From positions 159,070-223,069 of the forward strand of contig NZ_JBNAZM010000002.1 in assembly GCF_051195215.1 (NCBI RefSeq): 64,000 bases of DNA, read 5' to 3'. A program made the translations under genes and the position numbers. The DNA comes from Arhodomonas sp051195215 (GTDB lineage: Bacteria > Pseudomonadota > Gammaproteobacteria > Nitrococcales > Nitrococcaceae). Every line of letters starts with the position of its first letter. The first letter of the stretch is position 1. Below, piece after piece: positions 1 through 9,062 of the stretch. Below the pieces are notes generated by a model. That model had not been told where the DNA came from. It saw nothing but the letters and a program-made list of their open reading frames with translations, and made no database searches.

Positions 1-245
1 CAGGCGGCAGTACCCGTAACGGCCGCGATTCCGAGTCGAAACGCCTGGGCGTCAAGCGCTTTGGTGGTCAGGCCGTGCGCGCCGGCAACATTCTCGTGCG
101 CCAGCGTGGGACCCACTTCCATGCCGGCAGCAATGTCGGCGTGGGCCATGATCACACGCTGTTCGCGAAGGCCGACGGCGAGGTGGTCTTCGAGCGCAAG
201 GGCCCACACAAGCGGCGCTTCGTGAGCGTGCGGCCCGAGAGCTGA
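1..245 (+). CDS. rpmA: 50S ribosomal protein L27 (C-terminal part)
   Basis: The reading frame entered at base 3 encodes the typical L27 body: GGSTRNGRDSESKRLGVKRF near the start, then the HAGSNVGVGHDHTLFAKADG core and a basic FERKGPHKRRFVSV tail, ending at TGA 243-245. Only the first few residues (the flexible N-terminus that reaches the peptidyl-transferase centre) lie outside the window. L27 is a late-assembly protein of the large subunit. Its position directly before obgE is the usual rplU-rpmA-obgE arrangement, so rplU should lie just upstream. Partial only because of the window edge; no sign of damage. Confidence 0.97.
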   Translation, partial: GGSTRNGRDSESKRLGVKRFGGQAVRAGNILVRQRGTHFHAGSNVGVGHDHTLFAKADGEVVFERKGPHKRRFVSVRPES

Positions 246-266
246 TTCGGCAATTCCGAAATTGCG

Positions 267-298
267 AAAAAAGCCCCGTCGCCGCACGGGGCTTTTTT
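267..298 (+). terminator. Rho-independent terminator after rpmA
   Basis: A perfect GC-rich stem (GCCCCGT 273-279 with ACGGGGC 286-292, six-base loop) is preceded by six A and followed by six T. It separates rpmA from obgE; the A and T runs would also allow termination in the opposite direction. Confidence 0.9.
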
Positions 299-400
299 GT
301 GTGCGCTCGGTCAACTGAGTGGCGGCATTGTGTGCGGTGCCCGTTCGCGTCGGTCTGGTTGAAGGCGCTCGGGTTCGGCAGCGCAAGGTAAGGTGGACCC

Positions 401-1444
401 ATGAAGTTCGTGGATGAGGCGCGGATTCGCGTGACCGCCGGTGACGGTGGTGACGGCTGCGTGAGCTTCCGGCGTGAGAAATTCGTTCCGCGCGGTGGAC
501 CGGACGGCGGCGATGGCGGTCGTGGGGGCAGCGTGTACCTCGTTGGCGACGAAGGTCTGAATACGCTTGCCGACTTTCGCCATACCCGCCGTTACGCCGC
601 GGAGCGTGGCGAGAACGGAAAAGGCAAGCAGATGACTGGCCGTAGCGGTGAGGATGTCGTTATCGCCGTGCCGGTAGGGACGGTCGTCATCGACGTGGAA
701 ACCGGCGAGACCATAGGTGACGTGACAGCCGAGGGCGAACGTTTGCTGGTCGCGCGCGGTGGCGACGGTGGCCTCGGCAACCTCCATTTCAAGAGCTCCA
801 CGAATCGGGCGCCGCGCCAGTCGACACCGGGTACGCGTGCCGAGCGTCGTGATCTACGCCTGGAGCTGCGGGTGCTCGCTGACGTCGGGTTGCTCGGGCT
901 GCCCAATGCCGGTAAGTCGACGCTCGTTCGGGCGGTCTCCGGCGCCAGGCCACGCGTGGCCGACTACCCGTTCACCACGCTGCATCCTTCGCTCGGTGTC
1001 GTGCGGGTGGGGCCCGGGCGCAGCTTCGTCATGGCCGACATTCCGGGTTTGATCGAAGGGGCGGCGGAGGGCGCAGGCCTCGGGGTGCGTTTTCTCAAGC
1101 ACCTCGCCAGAAACCGGCTGCTCTTGCACGTGGTCGATGTCTCGAGGCTCTACGACGACGCGGATCCGGCGGTGGATGCTCAGGCTGTGATCGATGAGCT
1201 GACTGCCTACGATCCGCAGCTTGCCGAGCGCGAGCGCTGGCTGGTGCTCAACAAGATGGACCTCATTCCCGTGGACGAGCGTGAGGCGGTGGAGCGCGAG
1301 ATCACCGCGGCGCTTGCCTGGCAGGGACCGGTGTTTCGGGTGTCCGGAGAGTCCGGCGAGGGAATCGAGTATCTGTGCCAGTGCATCATGGTACGGCTGG
1401 AGGCAATGAACGAGGAGGCGGAGGCCGATGGAACAGGCCGCTAG
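401..1444 (+). CDS. obgE: Obg-family GTPase (ribosome assembly and stress)
   Basis: This 347-residue protein has the glycine-rich Obg fold at residues 1-158 (GDGGDGCVSFRREKFVPRGG, GGDGGRGGSVYL) followed by a GTPase domain with G1 GLPNAGKST at 166-174, switch region FTTLHPSLG, G3 DIPG at 213-216 and G4 NKMD at 284-287. Obg proteins bind the 50S subunit and act in its late assembly and in (p)ppGpp-linked growth control. The short acidic C-terminus (EEAEADGTGR) is typical of proteobacterial members. The ATG has AAGGTGG a few bases upstream. The last 17 bases overlap proB, so the two genes are probably translated together. Confidence 0.97.
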   Translation: MKFVDEARIRVTAGDGGDGCVSFRREKFVPRGGPDGGDGGRGGSVYLVGDEGLNTLADFRHTRRYAAERGENGKGKQMTGRSGEDVVIAVPVGTVVIDVETGETIGDVTAEGERLLVARGGDGGLGNLHFKSSTNRAPRQSTPGTRAERRDLRLELRVLADVGLLGLPNAGKSTLVRAVSGARPRVADYPFTTLHPSLGVVRVGPGRSFVMADIPGLIEGAAEGAGLGVRFLKHLARNRLLLHVVDVSRLYDDADPAVDAQAVIDELTAYDPQLAERERWLVLNKMDLIPVDEREAVEREITAALAWQGPVFRVSGESGEGIEYLCQCIMVRLEAMNEEAEADGTGR

Positions 1445-2573
1445 CTGGCGTGAAGCGCTGCGCGACGGGCAGTGCTGGGTGGTGAAAATTGGCAGCGCCC
1501 TGGTCACCAACGATGGTCGCGGCCTCGATCGCAAGCGCATCGCCGACTGGGTCACGCAGATCGCGGAGCTGCGCCGACAGGGCCAGGAGGTGGTGCTGGT
1601 TTCCTCCGGCTCCGTGGCGGAGGGCGTCCAGCGTCTGGGCTGGGCGCGACGTCCGCATGCGCTTCATCAGCTCCAGGCCGCGGCGGCCGTGGGGCAGATG
1701 GGGGTGGTCGAAGCGTATGAGCGCGAGTTCCGGCGTTTCGGCCTGCACACCGCGCAGGTGTTGCTTACCCATGAAGACCTGGCGGACCGTCAGCGTTATC
1801 TCAACGCCCGAAGCACCCTGCGTACGCTCCTTTCCCTCGGGGTGGTGCCGGTGGTCAACGAGAATGACACGGTGGCGACCGATGAAATCCGCTTTGGCGA
1901 CAACGATACGCTCGCTGCGCTGGTGTCGAACCTGGTGGAAGCCGATCTGCTGCTAATCCTCACCGATCAGGCGGGGCTCTATGATGCCGACCCGCGCCGG
2001 GATCCGGCCGCCACGCTGATTCACGAAGCCGATGCCGACGATGAGCGATTGATCGCCATGTGTTCCGATGCGCCCGGCGTTCTCGGCAGTGGCGGTATGC
2101 GGGCCAAGGTACTGGCGGCCGCGCGGGCTGCCCGGGCCGGCGCGGTGACGGTGATTACCTCGGGGCGTGAGGCAAATGCATTGGCTCGGGTACGTGCCGG
2201 CGACCGCGTGGGGACTCTGTTGTGGCCGTCACGGCAGCGGCTTGCCGCTCGTAAGCGCTGGCTCGCCGGACAGTTGCAGGCCCGTGGCCGGCTCTGGCTG
2301 GACGATGGTGCCGTGCGTGTTCTCCGTGAAGCGGGGAGAAGTCTTCTGCCGGTGGGCGTGGTGCGTGTGGACGGCCGTTTTGTTCGCGGCGACATGGTGG
2401 CCTGTCTCGACGAGGCCGGCAACGAGGTTGCACGCGGGCTGGTCAATTACGGTTGCGGGGATGCGCGCCGACTTTGCGGTGTCGCCTCCGGGCAGATCGA
2501 GGCGGTACTGGGTTACGTGGACGAGCCAGAACTCATCCATCGCGATAATCTAGTGCTTACTGACGAGGTATAG
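1428..2573 (+). CDS. proB: Glutamate 5-kinase with PUA domain
   Basis: ProB phosphorylates glutamate, the first and feedback-regulated step of proline synthesis. The 381-residue product shows the amino-acid kinase start VVKIGSALVTNDGRGLD (about residue 19), the substrate and nucleotide segments VSSGSVAEG, VVNENDTVATDEIRFGDND and LTDQAGLYDADPR, and a C-terminal PUA domain (from about residue 285). Length matches long-form ProB of gammaproteobacteria. It begins inside obgE, an arrangement common in this class; proA is not nearby. ATG 1428 follows a purine-rich GGAGGCGGAGG stretch in the end of obgE, which supports this start. Confidence 0.96.
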   Translation: MEQAASWREALRDGQCWVVKIGSALVTNDGRGLDRKRIADWVTQIAELRRQGQEVVLVSSGSVAEGVQRLGWARRPHALHQLQAAAAVGQMGVVEAYEREFRRFGLHTAQVLLTHEDLADRQRYLNARSTLRTLLSLGVVPVVNENDTVATDEIRFGDNDTLAALVSNLVEADLLLILTDQAGLYDADPRRDPAATLIHEADADDERLIAMCSDAPGVLGSGGMRAKVLAAARAARAGAVTVITSGREANALARVRAGDRVGTLLWPSRQRLAARKRWLAGQLQARGRLWLDDGAVRVLREAGRSLLPVGVVRVDGRFVRGDMVACLDEAGNEVARGLVNYGCGDARRLCGVASGQIEAVLGYVDEPELIHRDNLVLTDEV

Positions 2574-2622
2574 GGGGCGTTGTTCGTCTCTGTGCTTGAG
2601 CGCTCCGGCACAGGGGCGAACG

Positions 2623-2646
2623 AAAACGCCGGCGTGAAGCCGGCGT
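2623..2646 (-). terminator. Rho-independent terminator of rpsT
   Basis: Eight-base perfect arms (2626-2633 and 2639-2646, ACGCCGGC and its complement) with a five-base loop. Read on the minus strand the stem is followed by four T, placing it just beyond the rpsT stop. It faces proB from the other side, so the convergent pair is insulated. Confidence 0.8.
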
Positions 2647-2678
2647 CTCTGGTCGCTATTGGCGGCCGTCTCCCGGGG

Positions 2679-2942
2679 TCAGCCCAGGGCCTTGATGTGC
2701 TTGGCGAGGCGGCTCTTGTGCCGGGCGGCCTTGTTCTTGTGGATCAGACCTTGAGTCGCCATGCGGTCCAGCACTGGCATCGCCGAACGGTAGGCCTCTT
2801 CGGCCTTGGCCTTGTCGCCCGTCTCGATGGCCTTGAGGACCTTTTTCAGCTCGGTCCGCATCATTGAGCGACGAGCCTGATTGTGGCGGCGGCGCTGCTC
2901 GGTCTGACGCGCACGCTTCTTCGCGGAGGCGATGTTAGCCAA
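2679..2942 (-). CDS. rpsT: 30S ribosomal protein S20 (TTG start)
   Basis: The 87-residue product (ANIASAKKRARQTEQRRRH, MRTELKKVLKAIETGDK, HKNKAARHKSRLAKHIKALG) is S20 at its full usual length. It binds 16S rRNA in the small subunit body. No ATG or GTG fits; the homologous N-terminus begins exactly at TTG 2942-2940, with AGGAG seven bases upstream. E. coli rpsT also uses UUG, where the weak start is part of autogenous control, so the same control is plausible here. The gene is monocistronic, divergent from murJ, and has its own terminator. Confidence 0.96.
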   Translation of the reverse strand: MANIASAKKRARQTEQRRRHNQARRSMMRTELKKVLKAIETGDKAKAEEAYRSAMPVLDRMATQGLIHKNKAARHKSRLAKHIKALG

Positions 2943-3114
2943 CGTGGAACTCCTGCATGATCCTGAAATCACGAAAGGCGCGTATGATCGCCCCTTTATG
3001 GACGGGTGTCAACGATTCCCTCCCTGACGACAGCGAGGCGAGCGGGTAGAGTGCCCTGGCGATCACCATCGTTGTCGTCGATCTCGTTTGTCTGACCTCG
3101 ATCAAGGAGCGTGT

Positions 3115-4695
3115 GTGAGAGCGCAGGGGTTGTTTCGCTCGGTGTTCACCTTCGGTTCCTGGACGCTCGTGTCGCGAGTGCTGGGTCTTGTCCGGGACGT
3201 GGTGCTCGGGGTGGTATTCGGTCCCTCCGCGGCGACGGACGCGTTCTTCGTCGCCTTCAAGATCCCGAACTTCATGCGCCGCCTGTTCGCCGAGGGCGCG
3301 TTTTCCCAGGCATTCGTGCCCGTGCTGTCGGGCTATCACAGCGAAGCCGAGTTCGGCGAGGTGCGTGAGCTCATCCGCCGCGCTTCAGGCAGTCTCGCGC
3401 TCGTGCTTCTGGCGGTAACGGTGGCTGGAGTCTGGGGGGCGCCGTGGCTGATACGCCTCTTTGCCCCCGGGTTCGCCGACGATCCTCAACGGCTTTCCGA
3501 CGCCACGTGGATGCTGCGCGTGACGTTTCCCTACCTGATGCTCATTTCCCTGACAGCCTGCGCCGGGGCGGTGCTCAACAGTGTGGGGTCGTTCGGTCCG
3601 CCGGCGTTCGCGCCGGTTCTGCTCAACGTCTGTTTGATCGCGGCGGCATTATGGTTCGCCGACGCTTTCTCGCCGGGCGTTGTGGCACTGGCCTGGGCGG
3701 TGGCGCTCGCAGGTGTGCTCCAGCTCTTGCTGCAGCTGCCGTTTCTCGCCCGTCGCGGGCTTCTGGTGTGGCCGCGGCCCGGGTTCCGCCACCCCGGGGT
3801 TCGTCGCATCCTCGCGTTGATGGGGCCGACGCTGTTCGGTAGTTCCGTCCAGCAGATCAACCTGCTGGTGGACACCATACTGGCGTCGTTCCTCGTGAGC
3901 GGCAGCATCAGCTGGCTCTACTGGTCGGATCGCCTGGTGGAGTTCCCGCTGGGGATCTTCGGGGTGGCGCTCGGTACGGTGATTCTTCCGCGACTGTCCC
4001 GGGAACACGGTGATGCCGGTGATAATGCGTTCAGCGCGACCCTCGACTGGGCGTTGCGTCTCGCTCTCGTGCTCATCGTGCCCGCGACCGTCGGCCTGAT
4101 GGCGTTGGCCGGACCGATGATCACGACGCTGTTCCACTACGGCGCGTTCGCGGATCATGACGTCAGGGCGGCGAGTTTCAGTCTGCTCACTTACGCGGTC
4201 GGCCTGTTGCCGTTCGTACTGGTGAAAGTGCTGCTGCCCGGTTATTTCGCGCGGCAGGATACCCGAACGCCGGTGCGCTACGCCGTGGTGGCGATGTTCG
4301 TGAATACAGGGTTCAGTGTGCTCGCGGTGCTGGCGTTGCGCGGCACCGGGGTTGCTCACGCGGGCCTGGCGTTCGGCACAGCGCTGGCGGCGCTGGTCAA
4401 CGCGGCGCTGCTGGCGATGGGGCTGCGCCGTGCCGGCGTCTACCGGCCGGGGCGCGGATGGCCGTGGCTGCGTCGGCGTGTCGGCGGGGCGGCACTGATA
4501 ATGCTGGTGGTACTCTACTGGCCGGCGACGCGCCTGGATACGTGGCTCGCGGCGGGGCTCCTGGACCGGGTCACGTGGCTGACGGCAACGGTTGGTGTGG
4601 GGGCGGCGGTCTACTTTGCTGTCCTCTTTGCCCTGGGGGTGCGGCCGGCGGCGTTGCGCGAACCCCGGGCGGCGGATACGCTGGCCCGTGGCTGA
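3115..4695 (+). CDS. murJ: Lipid II flippase MurJ (MviN family)
   Basis: A 526-residue, very hydrophobic protein with about 14 predicted membrane segments. The N-terminus (SVFTFGSWTLVSRVLGLVRD, ATDAFFVAFKIPNFMRRLFA, EGAFSQAFVPVL) is the MurJ signature, with the conserved arginines of the cavity. It moves lipid-linked peptidoglycan precursor across the inner membrane. I chose GTG 3115 because AAGGAG lies five bases before it; a longer frame from TTG 3088 adds nine unconserved residues and has no ribosome site. It stands next to ribF-ileS-lspA, the standard order in this class. Confidence 0.95.
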   Translation: MRAQGLFRSVFTFGSWTLVSRVLGLVRDVVLGVVFGPSAATDAFFVAFKIPNFMRRLFAEGAFSQAFVPVLSGYHSEAEFGEVRELIRRASGSLALVLLAVTVAGVWGAPWLIRLFAPGFADDPQRLSDATWMLRVTFPYLMLISLTACAGAVLNSVGSFGPPAFAPVLLNVCLIAAALWFADAFSPGVVALAWAVALAGVLQLLLQLPFLARRGLLVWPRPGFRHPGVRRILALMGPTLFGSSVQQINLLVDTILASFLVSGSISWLYWSDRLVEFPLGIFGVALGTVILPRLSREHGDAGDNAFSATLDWALRLALVLIVPATVGLMALAGPMITTLFHYGAFADHDVRAASFSLLTYAVGLLPFVLVKVLLPGYFARQDTRTPVRYAVVAMFVNTGFSVLAVLALRGTGVAHAGLAFGTALAALVNAALLAMGLRRAGVYRPGRGWPWLRRRVGGAALIMLVVLYWPATRLDTWLAAGLLDRVTWLTATVGVGAAVYFAVLFALGVRPAALREPRAADTLARG

Positions 4696-4743
4696 GACGG
4701 CTCATCCGCCTTATAATTCCGGGATTTGAGGAGCCGATACAGC

Positions 4744-5712
4744 ATGGAGCTCATCCGGGGCAGCCACAACCTGCGAGCGCGGCACCGCGGTTGTGTGGCT
4801 ACCATCGGCAACTTCGACGGTGTCCACCGCGGCCATCATGCGGTCATCGAGCGTGTACGCGAGCGCGCCGGGGCGCTGGAGTTGCCGGCGATGGTCATCA
4901 CCTTCGAGCCCCATCCGCTGGAGTACTTCGCCCCGGAGCATGCGCATCGCCGTATCTCGGCGCTGCGCGACAAGGTCGATGCCCTGGCGGCTTGCGGTGT
5001 CGACCGGGTGCTTTGCCTGCGTTTCGGACGCCAGCTGGCGGAGATGCCGGCCGAATCGTTCGTCGACTCGCTGCTGGTCGAGCGGCTCGGCGTTCGTTTC
5101 CTGATGGTCGGGGACGATTTCCGCTTCGGCTGCGGCCGGCGTGGCGATTTCACCCTGTTGCAACAAGCGGGTGGGCGCCATGGGTTCGAGGTGGCTCGCA
5201 TGCCGACAGTGGTCGTCGATGGTGAGCGCGTCAGCAGCACACGGGTGCGCGCGGCACTCGCCGCGGGTGAGCTCGATGTCGCCGAAGCGTTGCTGGGCCG
5301 GCCTTATGCCATCAGCGGACGGGTCGCACGGGGCGATGCCATCGGCCGCGAGCTTGGCTGGCGTACCGCCAACCTGCGCTTTCGGCGCACCCCGCCGCCG
5401 GTGCACGGCATATTCGCGGTGACCGTCGAGGGCCTGGGTGGTGAGCGACAGGGCGTGGCCAGCGTGGGCACGCGGCCGACGATCAACGGCCGGGCCACGC
5501 TGTTGGAGACGCACCTGTTCGATTTTGACGAGAACATCTACGGCGCCCATATCCGGGTGACCTTCCGGGCGTTTCTGCGCGGCGAGAAACGGTTCGACAG
5601 CATGGATGAGCTGCGCGCACAGATCGGCCGTGACGCGGACGCTGCGCGACAGTGGTTCGCCCGCAACGACCCCGACAAGCCAACGACTGGAGACCGCAGG
5701 AAGACGTCGTGA
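4744..5712 (+). CDS. ribF: Bifunctional riboflavin kinase / FAD synthetase
   Basis: RibF makes FMN and then FAD. The N-terminal adenylyltransferase half carries ATIGNFDGVHRGHH (about residues 19-32) and the ISTR-like segment SSTRVRAALAAGE; the C-terminal flavokinase half carries GDAIGRELGWRTANL, GTRPTINGRATLLETHLFDFD and IRVTFRAFLRGEKRFD. At 322 residues it is standard length. In the flavokinase motif the usual PTAN is RTAN here, a change worth noting but probably tolerated. ATG 4744 is preferred over an in-frame TTG at 4726 because GAGGAG (4728-4733) is correctly spaced. Its TGA overlaps the ileS GTG start. Confidence 0.95.
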   Translation: MELIRGSHNLRARHRGCVATIGNFDGVHRGHHAVIERVRERAGALELPAMVITFEPHPLEYFAPEHAHRRISALRDKVDALAACGVDRVLCLRFGRQLAEMPAESFVDSLLVERLGVRFLMVGDDFRFGCGRRGDFTLLQQAGGRHGFEVARMPTVVVDGERVSSTRVRAALAAGELDVAEALLGRPYAISGRVARGDAIGRELGWRTANLRFRRTPPPVHGIFAVTVEGLGGERQGVASVGTRPTINGRATLLETHLFDFDENIYGAHIRVTFRAFLRGEKRFDSMDELRAQIGRDADAARQWFARNDPDKPTTGDRRKTS

Positions 5713-8531
5713 CCGACTACAAAGACACACTCAATCTGCCCAAGACGGACTTCCCCATGCGCGCCAACCTGGCCAAGCGCGAGCCCGGTCGCGTGGCCGA
5801 CTGGCGCGAGCAGGATCTGTACGGGCGTATCCGGCAGGCGCGTACCGGCCGGCAGAAGTTCATCCTTCATGACGGGCCGCCTTACGCCAACGGCGAGATC
5901 CACATCGGTCACGCGGTCAACAAGATTCTCAAGGACATCATCGTCAAGGCGCGCACGCTGGATGGCTACGATGCACCGTACGTGCCTGGCTGGGACTGCC
6001 ACGGGCTGCCCATCGAGCACAAGGTCGAGCAGTCCGTCGGCAAAGCAGGCGAGGACGTCTCGGCGCGGGAGTTCCGTGCAGCCTGCCGACGCTTTGCCGA
6101 AGAGCAGGTCGAGGCGCAGAAAGCGGATTTCGAACGCCTGGGCGTGGTGGGCGACTGGGATCATCCCTATCTCACCATGAGCTACCGGACCGAAGCGGAT
6201 ATCCTGCGTGCGCTTGGCCGGATCGTCGCCCGGGGTCATCTCAAGCGCGGCTACAAGCCAGTGCATTGGTGCACCGCTTGCGGGTCGGCGCTCGCCGAGG
6301 CGGAGGTCGAGTATGACGATCGCACCTCACCGGCCATCGACGTGCGCTTTACCGCCATCGACGGTGCCGCCGCAGCCCGGGCGTTCGGTGTCGAGACCGG
6401 CGACGCACCGGTTTCCGTGGTCATCTGGACCACCACGCCGTGGACGCTGCCGGCCAACCAGGCCGTCGCCGTCCATCCGGGGCTCGAATACGTCCTGGTG
6501 AGTCTTGACGGCGGTCGCGAGTACCTGGTGCTCGCCGACGCGCTCCACGAGGAGGCGCTGACGCGATACGGCGCCGGGGAGTGGGCCGTGGTTGGCCGGG
6601 CGATGGGCGAGGCGCTGGAACACCTCATGCTGGGCCATCCGTTTCTGGAGCGCGAGGTGCCGGTGATCCTCGGAGATCACGTCACCACCGACGCGGGCAC
6701 CGGCGCGGTGCATACCGCCCCGGGCCACGGCGCGGACGACTTCGTCGTGGGCCAGCGCTACGACCTGCCGTTGACGAATCCGGTGGGTGACGATGGTCGT
6801 TTTCTCCCGGACACCGAGTTCTTCGCCGGCGAGTTCGTATACGATGCCAATCCGCATATCGTGGAAGTGTTGCGCGAACATGGGGCGTTGCTTCACCACG
6901 AGGCCTACGACCACAGCTATCCCCACTGCTGGCGCCACAAGACGCCCATTCTCTTTCGCGCCACGCCCCAGTGGTTCCTGAACCTGGACGCCAACGGTGT
7001 TCGCGAGAAGACCCTTGCGGCGCTGCCCACCGTGCGCTGGTTCCCTGACTGGGGCGAGGGGCGCATGGAGGCGATGGTGCGCAACCGCCCCGAGTGGTGC
7101 ATCTCGCGTCAGCGCAACTGGGGCGTGCCCATCGCGTTGTTCGTCGACCGCGAGACCGGCGAGCCCCACCCCGACTCGCAGCGTCTCATCGAGGCGGTGG
7201 CCGAGCGCATGGAGGCCGGTGGCATCGACGCGTGGTTTGAGCTGGCGCCCGAAGAGTTGCTGGGCGAGGACGCCGAGCGCTACGAGAAAGTCGAGGACAT
7301 TCTCGACGTGTGGTTCGATTCCGGCACCACGCATGCCGCGGTGCTCGAAAGCCGCGAGGAGCTTGCCAAGCCCGCGGATCTGTACCTGGAAGGCTCGGAT
7401 CAGTACCGGGGTTGGTTCCAGTCGTCGCTGCTCACGGGCATGATGCTCGACGAGTGCCCGCCGTATAAGGCGACGCTCACCCACGGCTTCACCGTGGACG
7501 AGAACGGCTACAAGATGTCCAAGTCCCGGGGCAACGTCATCGCCCCGCAGACGGTCATGAACAAGCTGGGTGCGGATATCCTGCGGCTTTGGGTGGGCTC
7601 CACTGACTACACCGGCGAAATCGCCGTCTCCGACGAGATCCTCAAGCGCACTGCCGACGGTTACCGGCGCATGCGCAATACCGCGCGCTTCCTGCTCGCC
7701 AACCTCGCGGGCTTCGATCCGGCCCGCGACCGGGTGGCGCCGGAGCGCATGCTGCCGCTGGACCGCTGGGCAGTGGATCGCGCGCAGCAGGTACAGGATG
7801 CCGTGGTTGCCGCCTATGACCGTTACGACTTTCACCAGGTCTATCAGCGCGTTCACCACTTCTGCGTGCTGGATATGGGCGGCTTCTACCTGGACATCAT
7901 CAAGGACCGCCAGTACACCACCCAGGCGGACAGCCTGGCGCGGCGTTCGTGCCAGACCGCGCTCTACCATATCGTCGAGGCGCTGACGCGCTGGATCGCA
8001 CCGATTCTGTCGTTCACCGCCGATGAGCTGTGGGGGCATATTCCGGGCGAGCGTGACGAGTCGGTCTTCGTCGCCGAGTGGTATGACGCTCTCTTCCCGC
8101 TCGACGACGATGCGGGCCTGGACCGGGCGTTCTGGGAACGTCTGCTCGGCTTGCGCGAGGCCGTCGCCAAGCGCGTCGAGGAGCTGCGCAACGACAAGGT
8201 CATCGGGGCGACGCTGGAGGCCGAGGTGGAGCTGTACTGCCCTGAGCCGCTGTACAGTGACTGGCTGCGCCTCGGCGAGGAGCTGCGCTTCGTGCTCATC
8301 ACCTCGGCCGCCCGGGTGCATCCCTACGATGCCCGGCCCGCGGGTGCTGTCGAGGCGGCGCTGGATGACGGCACGGCCTTTGCGCTGGTGGTATCCGCGA
8401 CCGAGCACCGCAAATGCGTGCGTTGCTGGCACCATACCGCCGACGTGGGCGTCAACGCGGACCATCCGGAGCTCTGCGGCCGGTGCGTGAGCAACGTGGC
8501 CGGCGAGGGCGAGGAACGGCAATACGCCTGA
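5709..8531 (+). CDS. ileS: Isoleucyl-tRNA synthetase
   Basis: Class I synthetase of 940 residues charging tRNA-Ile. HIGH lies at residues 65-68 within PPYANGEIHIGHAVNK, KMSKS near residue 602 (NGYKMSKSRGN), the editing domain between them (TTPWTLPANQAV, GTGAVHTAPGHG), and a C-terminal zinc site of two CxxC pairs (CVRC, CGRC). The length and zinc site mark the common bacterial form. GTG 5709 is chosen because it overlaps the ribF stop (GTGA), follows AGGA, and gives the conserved MTDYKDTLNLPKTDFPMRAN start; an earlier in-frame codon at 5652 would add unconserved residues. Confidence 0.97.
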   Translation: MTDYKDTLNLPKTDFPMRANLAKREPGRVADWREQDLYGRIRQARTGRQKFILHDGPPYANGEIHIGHAVNKILKDIIVKARTLDGYDAPYVPGWDCHGLPIEHKVEQSVGKAGEDVSAREFRAACRRFAEEQVEAQKADFERLGVVGDWDHPYLTMSYRTEADILRALGRIVARGHLKRGYKPVHWCTACGSALAEAEVEYDDRTSPAIDVRFTAIDGAAAARAFGVETGDAPVSVVIWTTTPWTLPANQAVAVHPGLEYVLVSLDGGREYLVLADALHEEALTRYGAGEWAVVGRAMGEALEHLMLGHPFLEREVPVILGDHVTTDAGTGAVHTAPGHGADDFVVGQRYDLPLTNPVGDDGRFLPDTEFFAGEFVYDANPHIVEVLREHGALLHHEAYDHSYPHCWRHKTPILFRATPQWFLNLDANGVREKTLAALPTVRWFPDWGEGRMEAMVRNRPEWCISRQRNWGVPIALFVDRETGEPHPDSQRLIEAVAERMEAGGIDAWFELAPEELLGEDAERYEKVEDILDVWFDSGTTHAAVLESREELAKPADLYLEGSDQYRGWFQSSLLTGMMLDECPPYKATLTHGFTVDENGYKMSKSRGNVIAPQTVMNKLGADILRLWVGSTDYTGEIAVSDEILKRTADGYRRMRNTARFLLANLAGFDPARDRVAPERMLPLDRWAVDRAQQVQDAVVAAYDRYDFHQVYQRVHHFCVLDMGGFYLDIIKDRQYTTQADSLARRSCQTALYHIVEALTRWIAPILSFTADELWGHIPGERDESVFVAEWYDALFPLDDDAGLDRAFWERLLGLREAVAKRVEELRNDKVIGATLEAEVELYCPEPLYSDWLRLGEELRFVLITSAARVHPYDARPAGAVEAALDDGTAFALVVSATEHRKCVRCWHHTADVGVNADHPELCGRCVSNVAGEGEERQYA

Positions 8532-8540
8532 GGAGCGGCC

Positions 8541-9005
8541 ATGCTGCGTTTCGGCCTGGTGATCGCGGCCCTCGTGCTGGGCCTCGATCAGGCGACCAAG
8601 CTCTGGGCGGAGGCGGCGTTGATGCCGTACCGCCCGGAAGCCGTGGTGCCGTTCTTCAATCTGACGTTGTCCTATAACACCGGCGCGGCGTTCAGTTTCC
8701 TCGCCGACCAGGCCGGGTGGCAACGCTGGCTGTTCGCCGCCCTCGCCGTGGGCGTGAGCGCGTACCTCGTTTGGTGGCTGCGAAGCCTGTCCCGTGGCGA
8801 ACGCTGGACCGGTGCCGCGCTCGGGCTCGTTCTCGGCGGGGCGATCGGTAATCTCATCGACCGCCTGGCGTACGGCCACGTGATCGATTTTCTCGATCTC
8901 TACTACGGCCGCTGGCACTGGCCCGCTTTCAATCTCGCCGATAGCGCGATCACCGTGGGCGTGGCGATCCTGATCGTCGTGACCATGACCGGGCGCCGGG
9001 TGTAG
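8541..9005 (+). CDS. lspA: Lipoprotein signal peptidase II
   Basis: A 154-residue inner-membrane aspartyl protease with four predicted membrane helices that cleaves prolipoproteins before the lipidated cysteine. Both catalytic aspartate motifs are present: GGAIGNLIDRL and FNLADSAITVG, as well as the conserved SYNTGAAFSFL segment. Ten bases separate it from ileS, with GAGGAGC before the ATG, so they form one transcript. Its neighbour ispH follows after 57 bases; the fkpB gene often found between lspA and ispH in gammaproteobacteria is missing here. Confidence 0.97.
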   Translation: MLRFGLVIAALVLGLDQATKLWAEAALMPYRPEAVVPFFNLTLSYNTGAAFSFLADQAGWQRWLFAALAVGVSAYLVWWLRSLSRGERWTGAALGLVLGGAIGNLIDRLAYGHVIDFLDLYYGRWHWPAFNLADSAITVGVAILIVVTMTGRRV

Positions 9006-9062
9006 GCGGCGTGCCCCAGCGCATGCGACAATCCCGGCAACAGTTCGAGTCAGTGTCCACTC